From positions 1-64,000 of the forward strand of contig JAEUSB010000084.1 of NCBI GenBank assembly GCA_016788865.1: 64,000 nucleotides of DNA, read 5' to 3'. Below are positions 49,788 through 58,418 of the stretch, one piece after another. The DNA is from Leptospirales bacterium (GTDB taxonomy: Bacteria > Spirochaetota > Leptospiria > Leptospirales > Leptonemataceae). Positions within the stretch are counted from its first letter, which is position 1, and every line of letters begins with the position of its first letter. Made by a program: the position numbers and the translations under genes. The notes beneath the pieces were generated by a model. The model was not told the DNA's origin, did no database searches, and worked only from the letters and a program-made list of their open reading frames with translations.

Positions 49788-51133
49788 AAATATATATAGT
49801 AGACGACGACTCCAGCATTCGTTCTTCGCTGAAGGAAGTTTTGCAGGATGAGGACTTTGAAGTAGAAGATTTCGCCAACGGCAAGAACATGCTCAAGGCG
49901 CTAATGCGCGAAAGACCGGCTCTGATTCTGCTTGATGTTTGGATGGGAAAAGAGGACGGTCTTGATATCCTGACCCGCGTCAAAGAGGAATATCCGGCAT
50001 TGCCGGTTGTAATGATCTCCGGGCACGGTACTATTGAGCAGGCCGTTCAGGCCACCAAGAAGGGTGCAGTTGACTTTATCGAGAAGCCGCTTTCGCTAGA
50101 TCACGTACTGCAGCGCATCAACGAAATTCTCAAGATCGACTCCGCCGCGCGCGATCAGAAAAGGAAACAGGAGATTCGTCTCGAATTCGATGAGATCATT
50201 GGCGAATCGCCGCAAATTCGCGCGGTGAAACGCGCCATAGCACAGGCTGCCGGCACAAACGCCCGAGTCTTTATCTACGGTGAAAACGGAACGGGCAAGG
50301 AACTAGTGGCGCGGGCAATCTTTCAAAATTCGCGTCGAGTGGGTTTCCCTTTCATCGAAGTTAACTGTGCTGCCATACCGGAAGAACTTATAGAAAGTGA
50401 GTTGTTTGGTCATGAAAAAGGAGCCTTTACCGGTGCGGCTGACCGTCGCATTGGTCGCTTTGAAATGGCACACCAGGGGACGTTATTTCTAGACGAGATT
50501 TGCGACATGTCACTGGCAACACAGGCGCGCGTCTTACGTGCCCTCCAGGAACAGCGCTTTGCCAGAGTTGGTGGTTCGGAAAACATCGAAGTCGATGTAA
50601 GAATTATCGCTGCGACCAACATAGATCCTGAGAAAGCCATTGCCCAGGGCCGCTTCCGGGAAGATCTGTATTATCGATTGAATGTAATTCCAATTCAACT
50701 GCCAGCTTTGCGGGAACGTACCGGGGACATTCCGTTGTTGCTCGACTACTTTTTGCGTGCAGCCGCTCAGGAGAATCAAATCCCAATCAAGCGGTTCTCG
50801 CAGGGTGCAATGGAAATGCTCCAGATGTACGCCTGGCCCGGGAATGTGCGCGAATTAAAGAACGTGGTAGAACGCCTCTCGATCATGAGCCAGGACGATG
50901 AGATCACGGTCGATACGGCCGCCGAGCATTTGCGTTCACCTGGAAAATCCCAGGATGCTTCTCCCATTGGAGATTTGAAACGAGCTCGCGATGAGTTTGA
51001 GAAGAATTACATCATTCAGGCCCTCAAGCAGCACGAAAAAAATATTACGCGGGCAGCAAAATTCCTGGGTATGGACCGCACCAACCTGCATAGAAAACTA
51101 AAATCGCTGGGAATTGATCCAGAAGCAATATGA
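49784..51133 (+). CDS. Sigma-54-dependent response regulator, NtrC/NtrX family
   Basis: 449 residues. The receiver domain has acidic pocket DDD (7-9), phospho-acceptor D51 in LILLDVWMG and a conserved Lys in IEKPL. The AAA+ domain has Walker A GENGTGKE, the sigma-54 contact loop ESELFGHEKGAFTGA and the sensor parts RFREDLYYRL. A Fis-type helix-turn-helix ends the protein (NITRAAKFLGMDRTNLHRKL). With rpoN in the same gene series it forms a closed activator-sigma pair. NtrX or NtrC cannot be decided by eye. It overlaps both neighbours as ATGA. Confidence 0.94.
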   Translation: MKIYIVDDDSSIRSSLKEVLQDEDFEVEDFANGKNMLKALMRERPALILLDVWMGKEDGLDILTRVKEEYPALPVVMISGHGTIEQAVQATKKGAVDFIEKPLSLDHVLQRINEILKIDSAARDQKRKQEIRLEFDEIIGESPQIRAVKRAIAQAAGTNARVFIYGENGTGKELVARAIFQNSRRVGFPFIEVNCAAIPEELIESELFGHEKGAFTGAADRRIGRFEMAHQGTLFLDEICDMSLATQARVLRALQEQRFARVGGSENIEVDVRIIAATNIDPEKAIAQGRFREDLYYRLNVIPIQLPALRERTGDIPLLLDYFLRAAAQENQIPIKRFSQGAMEMLQMYAWPGNVRELKNVVERLSIMSQDDEITVDTAAEHLRSPGKSQDASPIGDLKRARDEFEKNYIIQALKQHEKNITRAAKFLGMDRTNLHRKLKSLGIDPEAI

Positions 51134-51870
51134 GCGAAGCTATCTTTGCACAGATCGTTCGGGATGTTCGTGATTCGCTGAATGACGAGGATATGGTTTC
51201 GCACTGGTTGGGCGAACCCGCGCCGCTGGATATGCAAATCGTGTATCGTCCACCGGCGAAAGCCAACGTGCCTGTCGCCTCCGGTTTGCCTGAGGCAGCC
51301 CCGAGTAAGACCTTCCGACACATTCCGCCCAATTTTGCCTGCGGCTTTTGTCCGGAGCGCATGTATCCTGTGAAACGTTTCATGATAACGGGAAAACTTC
51401 CCGTACTCGTGCTTTTCTTTAATGGAAGTGTTACGCCAACAAAGATCCGGCCGGAGCGCAGCGATATTTGCATTCTTGCAAGCAAAGAGGAAGACGCATT
51501 GTTTGAGCAGACATTGCGCGATTCCGGGTTTAGCGGCATGAGCGACTTCTACTTCCAGCAGTTTCCGGCCTGCCATTTCAATCCGCAACGCAGTACTATG
51601 TCGGACTGGCAGCGTCGCGCAAATCATTGCACGGAGCATGTGCGCGCGACGATTCAGACTCATGGAATCAAACACATACTGGTTTCATCCCCGAGTTCGC
51701 AGTTTCTGCTGGGCAAGGAAGAAACGCAACGTTTGACTACAAGCGGAGAAATGTTCTCACTCCCGATTGGCTCAGAAAGCATTCCAGCCAATGCATTTAA
51801 GCGAGTGGATCCCCGGACTGGTCCAGGTGTTTTAAGCAATATTCTCGCCGACATTCGCGCGAAATACTGA
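51130..51870 (+). CDS. Divergent uracil-DNA-glycosylase-superfamily-like protein with four-Cys pattern
   Basis: 246 residues; not an obvious known protein. Cysteines at 71, 74, 148 and 167 have the spacing C-x2-C-x73-C-x18-C, close to the Fe-S ligand pattern of family 4/5 uracil-DNA glycosylases. The text between (MITGKLPVLVLFFNG; then PACHFNPQRST with NHCTEHVRATIQTHGIKHIL, and SSQFLLG) parallels 'VGExPG', 'KCRPPxNR', 'C-x-x-x-L-x-x-Q-I-x-x-I-x-P-K' and 'A-x-x-L-L-G'. The catalytic first motif and the HPS-x-x-x-R loop are not recognisable, so it may bind but not cut DNA bases. It overlaps ntrC as ATGA. Confidence 0.5.
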   Translation: MSEAIFAQIVRDVRDSLNDEDMVSHWLGEPAPLDMQIVYRPPAKANVPVASGLPEAAPSKTFRHIPPNFACGFCPERMYPVKRFMITGKLPVLVLFFNGSVTPTKIRPERSDICILASKEEDALFEQTLRDSGFSGMSDFYFQQFPACHFNPQRSTMSDWQRRANHCTEHVRATIQTHGIKHILVSSPSSQFLLGKEETQRLTTSGEMFSLPIGSESIPANAFKRVDPRTGPGVLSNILADIRAKY

Positions 51871-51884
51871 CCAGACCAAAGATA

Positions 51885-53816
51885 ATGTTCAAAACTTTCG
51901 GCGACATAGCATTGCCCATTCCTGTGGCGGAGACGTTCACATACGAATTGAAAGGATCGGGCTACGAACCCGGGATGCTGGTGGATCTGAAGTTCCGAAA
52001 GAAGCAAACGCAGGGCATACTGTTGAAGGTGCACAATGCCCAGCCCGAATTTGAAACGGAGGCAATTGAGTCTCCTGGCCCTGTTGTCGTGACGGAGGAT
52101 CAGATTGCCCTTGCTTTATGGATGGCAGAATATTACCTTGCAGGCCCGGGTGAAGCCCTTTCAAAAATGTTTCCGGCTCCATCGCGTTCAAAACACAAAG
52201 AAGCAAAGCAAGGAAGGGCTAAAAAACAAGGGATGTCGGCGCCCAGGCACGTTTTGAACGCCGAACAGGCGGATGCTTTTTCAAAGATTATTTCTCTTTC
52301 TAAGGCGGGTGAGCGAAAACACTTGCTTCAGGGAATTACAGGCTCGGGAAAGACAGAAGTATATGTTCACCTGCTTGCGCATAGTATGCAAAACGGTGGC
52401 CGAGCAATTTTGATTGTTCCGGAAATTTCTCTAACGTTGCAAATGGTAGAGCGGCTACGAGAGGTTTTTGGAGATGAAATCGCACTCTTGCATTCAGGAC
52501 TAAAACCAAAAGAGCGCTGGGAGGCGTATGCCTCGGTTCTGAGAAACGAACGTCGCATAGCCGTAGGCACGCGATCGGCCATTTTCGCACCGCTACGTCC
52601 CGATTTGATCATAATCGACGAAGAGCACGACGGTTCTTACAAGGAGCACAGCACCCCTCGCTACGATGCGCGGTTCATTGCCGATCACCTTTCCGATTTG
52701 TACGGGGCAACGCTCGTCAAGGGCTCGGCCACACCACGCCTGGAAAGCAAGGTTACGGCAACCATTCACACGCTCAGCGCCAGGGCGACAGGCGCGGCCC
52801 TTTCCGGCGTAGAGATTGTTTCTGCTACAGAATCGCACCTTTCCGTTCAGCTATTTGAGGCTTTAAAGACCGCCCTTTCTCGCAAGGAGAAAAGTATACT
52901 ATTACTCAACAGGCGCGGATATTATCCTTACCTCTATTGCCAGCAGTGCAAGGAATCGATTCAGTGTCCGCGCTGCTCTGTGACGTTGCCCTTGCATAAG
53001 AGCGGACTTCTGATCTGTCATTACTGCGGATTCAGTCGCCCGGACGATGGGAAATGTGACCGCTGTCACTCGCCGGTTAAGCGACTTGGTCTCGGAACAC
53101 AGAGAATGGAAGAAATACTATTGCAGCTTTTCCCCGATGCGCGGATTGAACGGCTCGATACGGACAGCGCACGAAACAGCGGTGTGACGGAATGCATAGG
53201 TAGATTTCTGGCTGGAGAGATCGACATCTTGCTCGGCACGCAGATGATTGCCAAGGGACTTGATTCACCGGACCTGACGGTGGTAGGGGTGCTAAAAGCG
53301 GATCAGGGACTGCTCATGCCAGACTTTCGTGCGGCGGAACGCACATTTGCTCTGCTCACGCAGGTTGCCGGGCGCGCTGGTCGATCAAAGGCCGGCCGTG
53401 TGATCTTCGAAGCGATGGATATGGATCATCCAATTCTGAAGCTGGCTGCCGATCAGGATTACGAGGCGTTCTTCAAAGGTGAAATTGAGGACAGGCGAAA
53501 TGCATTCTACCCACCTTTCTCCCGGATTGCTCGTTTGCTTGTGAGGTCAGAAGATGAAATGTCAAGCGAGCGAGACGCAGCACGCCTTGCTGATGAGTTG
53601 CGTGCGACCGGTATATTCTCCACAGATCCGGATTTACTGGGACCGGCGCCTGCTCCGATTTATCGCGTGAATGAGCAGTACAGAAATCACATGATTATCA
53701 AGGCGACCAGGTTTGAAGTTGTGCATGCAACTCTAAAGTCAATTCTGCCTGGGTTCCGTAAGACTCAGAAAAATAGTTATCTAGAGATCGACCTTGATCC
53801 GGTTGATCTGCTGTAG
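51885..53816 (+). CDS. priA: Primosomal replication protein N' (PriA helicase)
   Basis: 643 residues, shorter than the 732 of E. coli. The N-terminal DNA-binding domain starts FGDIALPIPVAETFTYEL. The helicase core has LLQGITGSGKTEVY (Walker A), LIIIDEEHDGSYK (DEEH) and a late VAGRAGRSKAGRV. Between these lie the two zinc knuckles CQQCKESIQCPRC and ICHYCGFSRPDDGKCDRC. It restarts stalled forks. It precedes fmt, a common pairing. Confidence 0.96.
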   Translation: MFKTFGDIALPIPVAETFTYELKGSGYEPGMLVDLKFRKKQTQGILLKVHNAQPEFETEAIESPGPVVVTEDQIALALWMAEYYLAGPGEALSKMFPAPSRSKHKEAKQGRAKKQGMSAPRHVLNAEQADAFSKIISLSKAGERKHLLQGITGSGKTEVYVHLLAHSMQNGGRAILIVPEISLTLQMVERLREVFGDEIALLHSGLKPKERWEAYASVLRNERRIAVGTRSAIFAPLRPDLIIIDEEHDGSYKEHSTPRYDARFIADHLSDLYGATLVKGSATPRLESKVTATIHTLSARATGAALSGVEIVSATESHLSVQLFEALKTALSRKEKSILLLNRRGYYPYLYCQQCKESIQCPRCSVTLPLHKSGLLICHYCGFSRPDDGKCDRCHSPVKRLGLGTQRMEEILLQLFPDARIERLDTDSARNSGVTECIGRFLAGEIDILLGTQMIAKGLDSPDLTVVGVLKADQGLLMPDFRAAERTFALLTQVAGRAGRSKAGRVIFEAMDMDHPILKLAADQDYEAFFKGEIEDRRNAFYPPFSRIARLLVRSEDEMSSERDAARLADELRATGIFSTDPDLLGPAPAPIYRVNEQYRNHMIIKATRFEVVHATLKSILPGFRKTQKNSYLEIDLDPVDLL

Positions 53817-53823
53817 GAATCAG

Positions 53824-54750
53824 ATGAAGATAGGTTATTTTGGAAGCCCGGAAATTTCGGCGCGATTGCTCTCAGCAATTGCAGAAAAGCACGAGATCGT
53901 CTTTGTGGTATCGAATCCCGACAAGCCCAGGGGAAGGGAAGGGACGCCGCAGCCAACGGCAGTAGCCGAGCTGGCTTTGTCCCGTGGCTTGCCGCTATAC
54001 AGGCCGCTTACGTTGAAGGATGGTCAAACTGATGCAATCCTCGCAGGCCACGGCGCGGACGCTTTTGTGATTTTTGCATACGGCCGTCTATTGCCGCGCG
54101 CCACGTTTGAAATTCCACCGGCCGGTTGCTTCAATCTGCATGCTTCTCTTCTGCCTGAGCTCCGCGGTGCATCGCCCATTCAGAGTGCACTCCTGCTCGG
54201 TAAGACTGAGACAGGTTGGACGTTTCAAAAGATCACAGAAGAACTGGATGCGGGCGACATTCTGGGACAAACCAAAGTCCCAATCAGTCCATCAGACAGG
54301 ACGAGTGAGCTCACAGAGAGGCTCATGCCGCCCGGAATCTCACTCACGCTCGATATCCTGGGAGACCTTGCGAATCGATCCCTGAATTCCACCAAACAGG
54401 ATGCCGGGCTGGCAACATTCTGTTCAAAAATCACAAAGGCGGCAGCTCGAATCTCCTGGGAGGCTGATTCAGAATTGATCGTGAATTCTGTTCGGGGTTA
54501 CTATCCGTCACCGGTGGCCTGGTCCACATTGGAAGGGAAAACAGTGAAAATCCTCCGCGCCAGTGCCGCCGAAATGACATTGAAAAATGCGGCTCCTGGC
54601 AGGATTTGGACAGAAAAGGATCGGCTCTTCGTTTGTACGGGCAGGGGTGCACTTGAAATCCTCGAACTGCAAATGGAGGGAAAGAAAGCGCTGACAACTT
54701 CCGAGTTTTTGCGCGGGTTCCGGTCGAAAGAAGAAATGGCTTTCGTATAG
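53824..54750 (+). CDS. fmt: Methionyl-tRNA formyltransferase
   Basis: 308 residues from the ATG at 53824 (MKIGYFGSPEISARLL); an upstream in-frame start at 53794 lies in priA. The formyltransferase signature is NLHASLLPELRGASPIQSAL, with the following GWTFQKITEELDAGDIL. The C-terminal OB domain is present. It formylates initiator Met-tRNA, so it connects to the translation genes around it. It starts seven bases after the priA stop. Confidence 0.95.
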   Translation: MKIGYFGSPEISARLLSAIAEKHEIVFVVSNPDKPRGREGTPQPTAVAELALSRGLPLYRPLTLKDGQTDAILAGHGADAFVIFAYGRLLPRATFEIPPAGCFNLHASLLPELRGASPIQSALLLGKTETGWTFQKITEELDAGDILGQTKVPISPSDRTSELTERLMPPGISLTLDILGDLANRSLNSTKQDAGLATFCSKITKAAARISWEADSELIVNSVRGYYPSPVAWSTLEGKTVKILRASAAEMTLKNAAPGRIWTEKDRLFVCTGRGALEILELQMEGKKALTTSEFLRGFRSKEEMAFV

Positions 54751-54763
54751 CCTCAGGATTCAA

Positions 54764-55789
54764 ATGAAAGAGAAACCGGCTTTTCAGTTTTTTACATCAA
54801 CCTCTCGTCTCGTTCTTTATATGGTGCTGGCACTCGGAATATTCTTCTCCGCTGCCTTCCTGGTTTTCATGCTCCGCAGTTCAGGTGCCTCCGAATTTCC
54901 AATGCCGGACCTGGTGGGTAAATACTACATAGACGTTCACAATGATTTGTCCCGCAATCAGCTTCGCATCGTAATCCAGAAGAAGGCGTTTCCGGATCGC
55001 GCAGCCGGTGTGATCCTGGCTCAGAGCATTGTTCCCGGTGCCAGCGTCAGTGTCAGGGAAAAGATCTACATCACTGTCAACCAACCCGAGCCAATGCTTC
55101 AAATGCCGGACCTTGTCGGTGTTCCGCTCGACACGGCCAAATCCAGGCTGGCAAGTATGCCTTCGGAAGAAGATGTTTACTCGTTGCAACTCGCAGCCAT
55201 ATCCTATGTTCCCATGGCCAATGTTCCAGCAAACACGGTCATCGCGCAATTCCCTGCGGCTAAAGAGAACGTAGCTCCCATGGAACGTGCGTACTTGCTT
55301 GTTTCGTCGGTGGAAGGGGCAAGACCCGATGCAAAACCAGAAGCTGGTAAGCCCGTCGCACCACAGACAAGTAACATGGAAAGCCCTGTAGGACAAAACA
55401 TCGCGATCGCAGCCGAGATGTTTGCGCGGAGAAATATAGAGTACAGAATTCGCTCGCTGAGCTCGCCTGCATCGTATTATGATTCCGGCATTATCAAAGG
55501 CTACGAGAATCAGAATGGTGTCTATTTGCTTGATGTGTACTACAAGAAACCGGGTGAACGCTACCAGAACGGTCTTGAGAAGATCGACGTTGAGCTGGAC
55601 GAACCAGGCATTTGCAAGGGCGAACTGATTTCTGGGGATACTTCAAGGCCATTTTTTGTAACGGGTGATCGTAAGAGCGCGGAAGATAAAGAAATTCCTC
55701 TGGTTTTCTATCGCAAGGGAGAAGTGCAGGTGAAGATTACCTGCGGCGATTCAACTGTATACAAGAAGCGCTTTCATCCAGAAGCTTGA
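54764..55789 (+). CDS. PASTA-domain membrane protein
   Basis: 341 residues. One membrane helix (about 17-40) puts the rest in the periplasm. Two clear PASTA units follow (MPDLVGKYYIDVHNDLSRN near 48 and MPDLVGVPLDTAKSRLASM near 120), each ending in the typical strand 'I-x-x-V-x-x-x-P'. A third, degenerate one occupies about 210-265. A beta-rich tail closes the protein. PASTA units bind peptidoglycan or lipid II; this protein has no kinase or transpeptidase domain, so it may be an anchor or sensor. The gene lies between fmt and rpe. Confidence 0.87.
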   Translation: MKEKPAFQFFTSTSRLVLYMVLALGIFFSAAFLVFMLRSSGASEFPMPDLVGKYYIDVHNDLSRNQLRIVIQKKAFPDRAAGVILAQSIVPGASVSVREKIYITVNQPEPMLQMPDLVGVPLDTAKSRLASMPSEEDVYSLQLAAISYVPMANVPANTVIAQFPAAKENVAPMERAYLLVSSVEGARPDAKPEAGKPVAPQTSNMESPVGQNIAIAAEMFARRNIEYRIRSLSSPASYYDSGIIKGYENQNGVYLLDVYYKKPGERYQNGLEKIDVELDEPGICKGELISGDTSRPFFVTGDRKSAEDKEIPLVFYRKGEVQVKITCGDSTVYKKRFHPEA

Positions 55790-56436
55790 TGAAGATCTCT
55801 CCTTCGATTCTCGCTGCCGATCTTCTTGATCTAAAATCGATCTTGAAAGGACTCGATAGCCGCGTCGATTTTATTCATCTCGACGTCATGGATGGGCACT
55901 TTGTGCCGCAGCTCTCCTTTGGCGAGCGCGTGGCCGAACTGGTGAAATCACATACGGACATTCCGCTCGATGTGCATTTAATGGTCGATCAGCCGGAAAT
56001 CGAAGTCCCAAAGTACTACAAACTTAAGCCGCACAACATCACGTTTCACATTGAAGCAACCAACTTTCCAGTCAGACTCGCTCGCGAGATTCGCGATCAG
56101 GGGATAATCCCTGGGATCGTACTAAATCCGGGGACCCCGGTCTCGCGCATCGAGCCGATCATTGATGAGATTGGCTTGATACTGATCATGAGTGTTGAGC
56201 CAGGATTTTACGGGCAAAAGTTCCTTGAGCTAGCCTACGACAAGATTCGTGAGGCTCGCGCTCTCGCCGGTGACCGCCCAATTTTGATTGAGGGCGATGG
56301 CGGGATTAACCAGAACAACATCAAATCCCTGGCCGATGCAGGCGTTCAAATGGCCGTTGTCGGCGCTGCCTGCTTTGGCGGTCCCGAATCTCCCGCTGAG
56401 CGAGTCGGTCTCCTCAAGAAAGCCGCCCAGGGCTAA
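55789..56436 (+). CDS. rpe: Ribulose-phosphate 3-epimerase
   Basis: 215 residues from ATG 55789 (a TTG at 55786 would add one residue). KISPSILAADLLDL, the metal-binding HLDVMDGHFVPQ, DVHLMVDQPE and VEPGFYGQKFLE are the RPE motifs, and the second-half Asp is in EGDGGINQNN. It interconverts ribulose 5-phosphate and xylulose 5-phosphate in the pentose phosphate pathway. It overlaps the PASTA gene stop. Confidence 0.96.
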   Translation: MKISPSILAADLLDLKSILKGLDSRVDFIHLDVMDGHFVPQLSFGERVAELVKSHTDIPLDVHLMVDQPEIEVPKYYKLKPHNITFHIEATNFPVRLAREIRDQGIIPGIVLNPGTPVSRIEPIIDEIGLILIMSVEPGFYGQKFLELAYDKIREARALAGDRPILIEGDGGINQNNIKSLADAGVQMAVVGAACFGGPESPAERVGLLKKAAQG

Positions 56437-56582
56437 TCGTCGGCTCCCATTTGGGCACACTCTGCCCACCCCCTGAGTGTGGGTGGTTTATGGAGGTGGG
56501 ATCGGGGATCCGCGCTTATTAGGAGCCCGCTGACTGCGAACGGGCCAGGCTGTAGCAGATAGCGCCGGAAAGTCAAGCGAGG

Positions 56583-56604
56583 CATGTCACACTTGCATGA
56601 CATG
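56583..56604. promoter_or_regulatory. Inverted repeat upstream of rpsP
   Basis: CATGTCA (56583-56589) and TGACATG (56598-56604) are exact inverted copies separated by eight bases, a spacing suited to a dimeric repressor or activator. It lies about 105 bases before the TTGACA box. No T-run follows, so it is not a terminator. Confidence 0.35.
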
Positions 56605-56710
56605 ATAGAGTCGGGGAAATGCGACTTTGGGCGACCGATCCTCGAGATTGCGTGACTCCCCGGATGATCCCGCGGTGGCGGCTTTCGGGTCGACTTCCTG
56701 CCTTAAAAAC

Positions 56711-56739
56711 TTGACATAAGGCGGGGTATTTCAAAATAG
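56711..56739 (+). promoter_or_regulatory. Candidate promoter for the rpsP operon
   Basis: A consensus -35 box TTGACA (56711-56716) is followed after 17 bases by AAATAG (56734-56739) as a poor -10. Transcription would begin near the GTG start at 56744, giving a leaderless or almost leaderless rpsP message; consistently, no Shine-Dalgarno is visible. Confidence 0.4.
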
Positions 56740-56743
56740 ACCT

Positions 56744-56983
56744 GTGGTAAGACTTAGACTTCAAAGATACGGCACCAAAAAGCGGCCCTTTTATCGTCTC
56801 GTGGCTGCGCATGGCACAAGCCGCCGTGATGGCCGTTTCATCGAACAAATTGGCTTTTTTGATCCGGTTACTCGCGTAGAACCGGTTCGTCTCAACTCAG
56901 AACGGGTTAAATATTGGCTGGAAAAGGGCGCGGTCCCAAGCCTCACAGTTCAAGGCATTCTGAAAAAGGCCGGAGCGCTGTAA
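56744..56983 (+). CDS. rpsP: 30S ribosomal protein S16
   Basis: 79 residues from a GTG. VRLRLQRYGTKKRPFYRLVA is the S16 N-terminus, followed by RDGRFIEQIGFFDPV and RVKYWLEKGA, all in the expected order. No Shine-Dalgarno precedes the start, and a TTGACA box lies only 28 bases before it. It heads the rpsP-khpA-rimM-trmD-rplS series. The KH gene follows without a gap. Confidence 0.96.
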   Translation: MVRLRLQRYGTKKRPFYRLVAAHGTSRRDGRFIEQIGFFDPVTRVEPVRLNSERVKYWLEKGAVPSLTVQGILKKAGAL

Positions 56984-57220
56984 TTGCAAGCCGGCATCCT
57001 GCTCGAATACATCGTTGAATCGCTGGTAAGCAACCGCGAGGAAATCAAGATCGAAGAAATCCCGGGCGGGGAAGAGAACGTCGTGGAAGTCCGCGTAGCG
57101 GACAATGATGTTGGCAAGATAATCGGTAAGAACGGGAGCGTGGCTAGATCGCTGCGCACGGTCCTCATGGCTTCTGGCATGAAGGACAAAAAGAACTACA
57201 TTCTGGAAATCATCGACTGA
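56984..57220 (+). CDS. khpA: KH-domain RNA-binding protein (KhpA-like)
   Basis: 78 residues from a TTG directly after the rpsP stop, with GGAG nine bases upstream inside rpsP. A single KH domain is clear: [21 protein letters not shown], whose GKNG loop contacts RNA, and ARSLRTVL helix. Small KhpA proteins work with KhpB/Jag in post-transcriptional control of division and cell length. It occupies the usual place between rpsP and rimM. Its TGA stop overlaps a CTG that most likely begins rimM. Confidence 0.9.
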   Translation: MQAGILLEYIVESLVSNREEIKIEEIPGGEENVVEVRVADNDVGKIIGKNGSVARSLRTVLMASGMKDKKNYILEIID

Positions 57221-57756
57221 ACCGCTGCGTTCCTGTCGCCAGAATCAAGAAAGAAATCGGGCCCCAAACCTATCGCTGCACAACGCAGGGAGATGCGTTT
57301 TCGGGCATTAAATCGTTTCCAATTCCTGCATTCATTCATGTCCCACCCGCCAGTGAAGATCCCCTGGCTCCGCTCGCTCCAGGCTATTCTCCCAAACTGA
57401 TTTCAGCCAGCATCCTATCCCTGGTGAATCGCAAGGACGGGGTCCAGCTTGTACTGACGGGGCATACGCTTCCGGACGACCAGGTCGTTGGTTCGTGGAT
57501 ATATCTGGATTCTGAGCTCTGGGCAGAGGCGGGCTCGATCTATTTCTATCAAATCCAGGGCGCGGCCGTCCAGGATTCTACCGGACAGATCCGGGGAACG
57601 GTGACGGATTTCATGGAAGCCGGTGAGGCAGGAGTCCTGGTCGTGCAGTTGACCGACGGCCAGGAGATATATCTCCCGAATCACGAGGATTTTGTGAGTT
57701 TTAAGCGCATTGATGACAAGATCATTCGGGTTGACAGGCTGGAGGATTTCCTTTGA
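57217..57756 (+). CDS. rimM: 16S rRNA processing protein RimM, probable CTG start
   Basis: 179 residues if read from the CTG at 57217, which forms a CTGA overlap with the khpA stop. The only conventional in-frame start is a GTG at 57424, which would give 110 residues and lose the RimM domain. The upstream frame reads [19 protein letters not shown], matching the RimM beginning 'x-V-x-V-G-R-I-x-x-x-x-G'. The C-terminal PRC-barrel has [17 protein letters not shown] and [13 protein letters not shown]. The full length agrees with family size (about 170-180). It helps 30S maturation. trmD overlaps as TTGA. Confidence 0.88.
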   Translation: MNRCVPVARIKKEIGPQTYRCTTQGDAFSGIKSFPIPAFIHVPPASEDPLAPLAPGYSPKLISASILSLVNRKDGVQLVLTGHTLPDDQVVGSWIYLDSELWAEAGSIYFYQIQGAAVQDSTGQIRGTVTDFMEAGEAGVLVVQLTDGQEIYLPNHEDFVSFKRIDDKIIRVDRLEDFL

Positions 57757-58418
57757 AATTTGAGGTACTGACCCTTTTTCCGGAGCGCTACGAGGCTTAC
57801 ATCAATTCGGGCTTGCCCGCAAAGGCCGCAAAGAAAGGTTTGTTCCAAATAAAGGCCGTAAATCTTCGGGATTTTGCCGACCCAGGACGTGGGGGCAGAG
57901 TCGACGATACTCCGTATGGCGGAGGGCCTGGGATGCTGCTTGAAGTAGGACCGGTTGACCGGGCCCTTCAAAGCATGGACCGATCGGGACCCGTGATTCT
58001 GTTTACGCCTCGCGGCAAGACTTTGAATCAGCGAATGGTGGAACGTTATGCGACATTGCAAAACGTTACTCTGGTTTGCGGGTACTATGAAGGCGTAGAC
58101 GAGCGGGTTGCTCTTAACCTGGCAAACGAACATGTTTCCCTTGGAGACTTTGTTCTGGGATCAGGAGACCTTGCAGCCCTGTGCTTGATTGAAGCTGTAA
58201 CCAGGCTTTTGCCTGGCTATATGGGATCGGACCAGAGCGCTGTGGAAGAAAGTAGTAATCTGGAAGGATTGCTTGAGTATCCGCAGTATACGCGCCCAAG
58301 AGATTATAAAGGGTGGTTGGTTCCGGAAGTTTTACTTTCAGGTGATCACGGCAAGATTCGGGAATGGAGAAGACAGCAACAAGAGCTGATCACAAAACAG
58401 AGGAAAAGTCATGAGTGA
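57753..58418 (+). CDS. trmD: tRNA (guanine-N1)-methyltransferase
   Basis: 221 residues from a TTG overlapping the rimM stop (TTGA). [16 protein letters not shown] at the start, [31 protein letters not shown] and the SAM-binding trefoil-knot stretch [19 protein letters not shown] are diagnostic. It methylates G37 of tRNAs to prevent +1 frameshifting. It overlaps rplS by eight bases. Confidence 0.97.
   Translation: MKFEVLTLFPERYEAYINSGLPAKAAKKGLFQIKAVNLRDFADPGRGGRVDDTPYGGGPGMLLEVGPVDRALQSMDRSGPVILFTPRGKTLNQRMVERYATLQNVTLVCGYYEGVDERVALNLANEHVSLGDFVLGSGDLAALCLIEAVTRLLPGYMGSDQSAVEESSNLEGLLEYPQYTRPRDYKGWLVPEVLLSGDHGKIREWRRQQQELITKQRKSHE

Larger units (their letters stand above)
56437..56743. other. 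307-base intergenic region before rpsP
   Basis: No ORF or tRNA was seen. It contains a weak hairpin after rpe (CCACCC 56466-56471 with GGGTGG 56481-56486, then TTTA), a dyad CATGTCA-N8-TGACATG (56583-56604) and a good -35 box (TTGACA, 56711-56716). The long GC-rich middle (56490-56580) has no recognisable RNA family signature; an unknown small RNA cannot be excluded. Confidence 0.5.
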
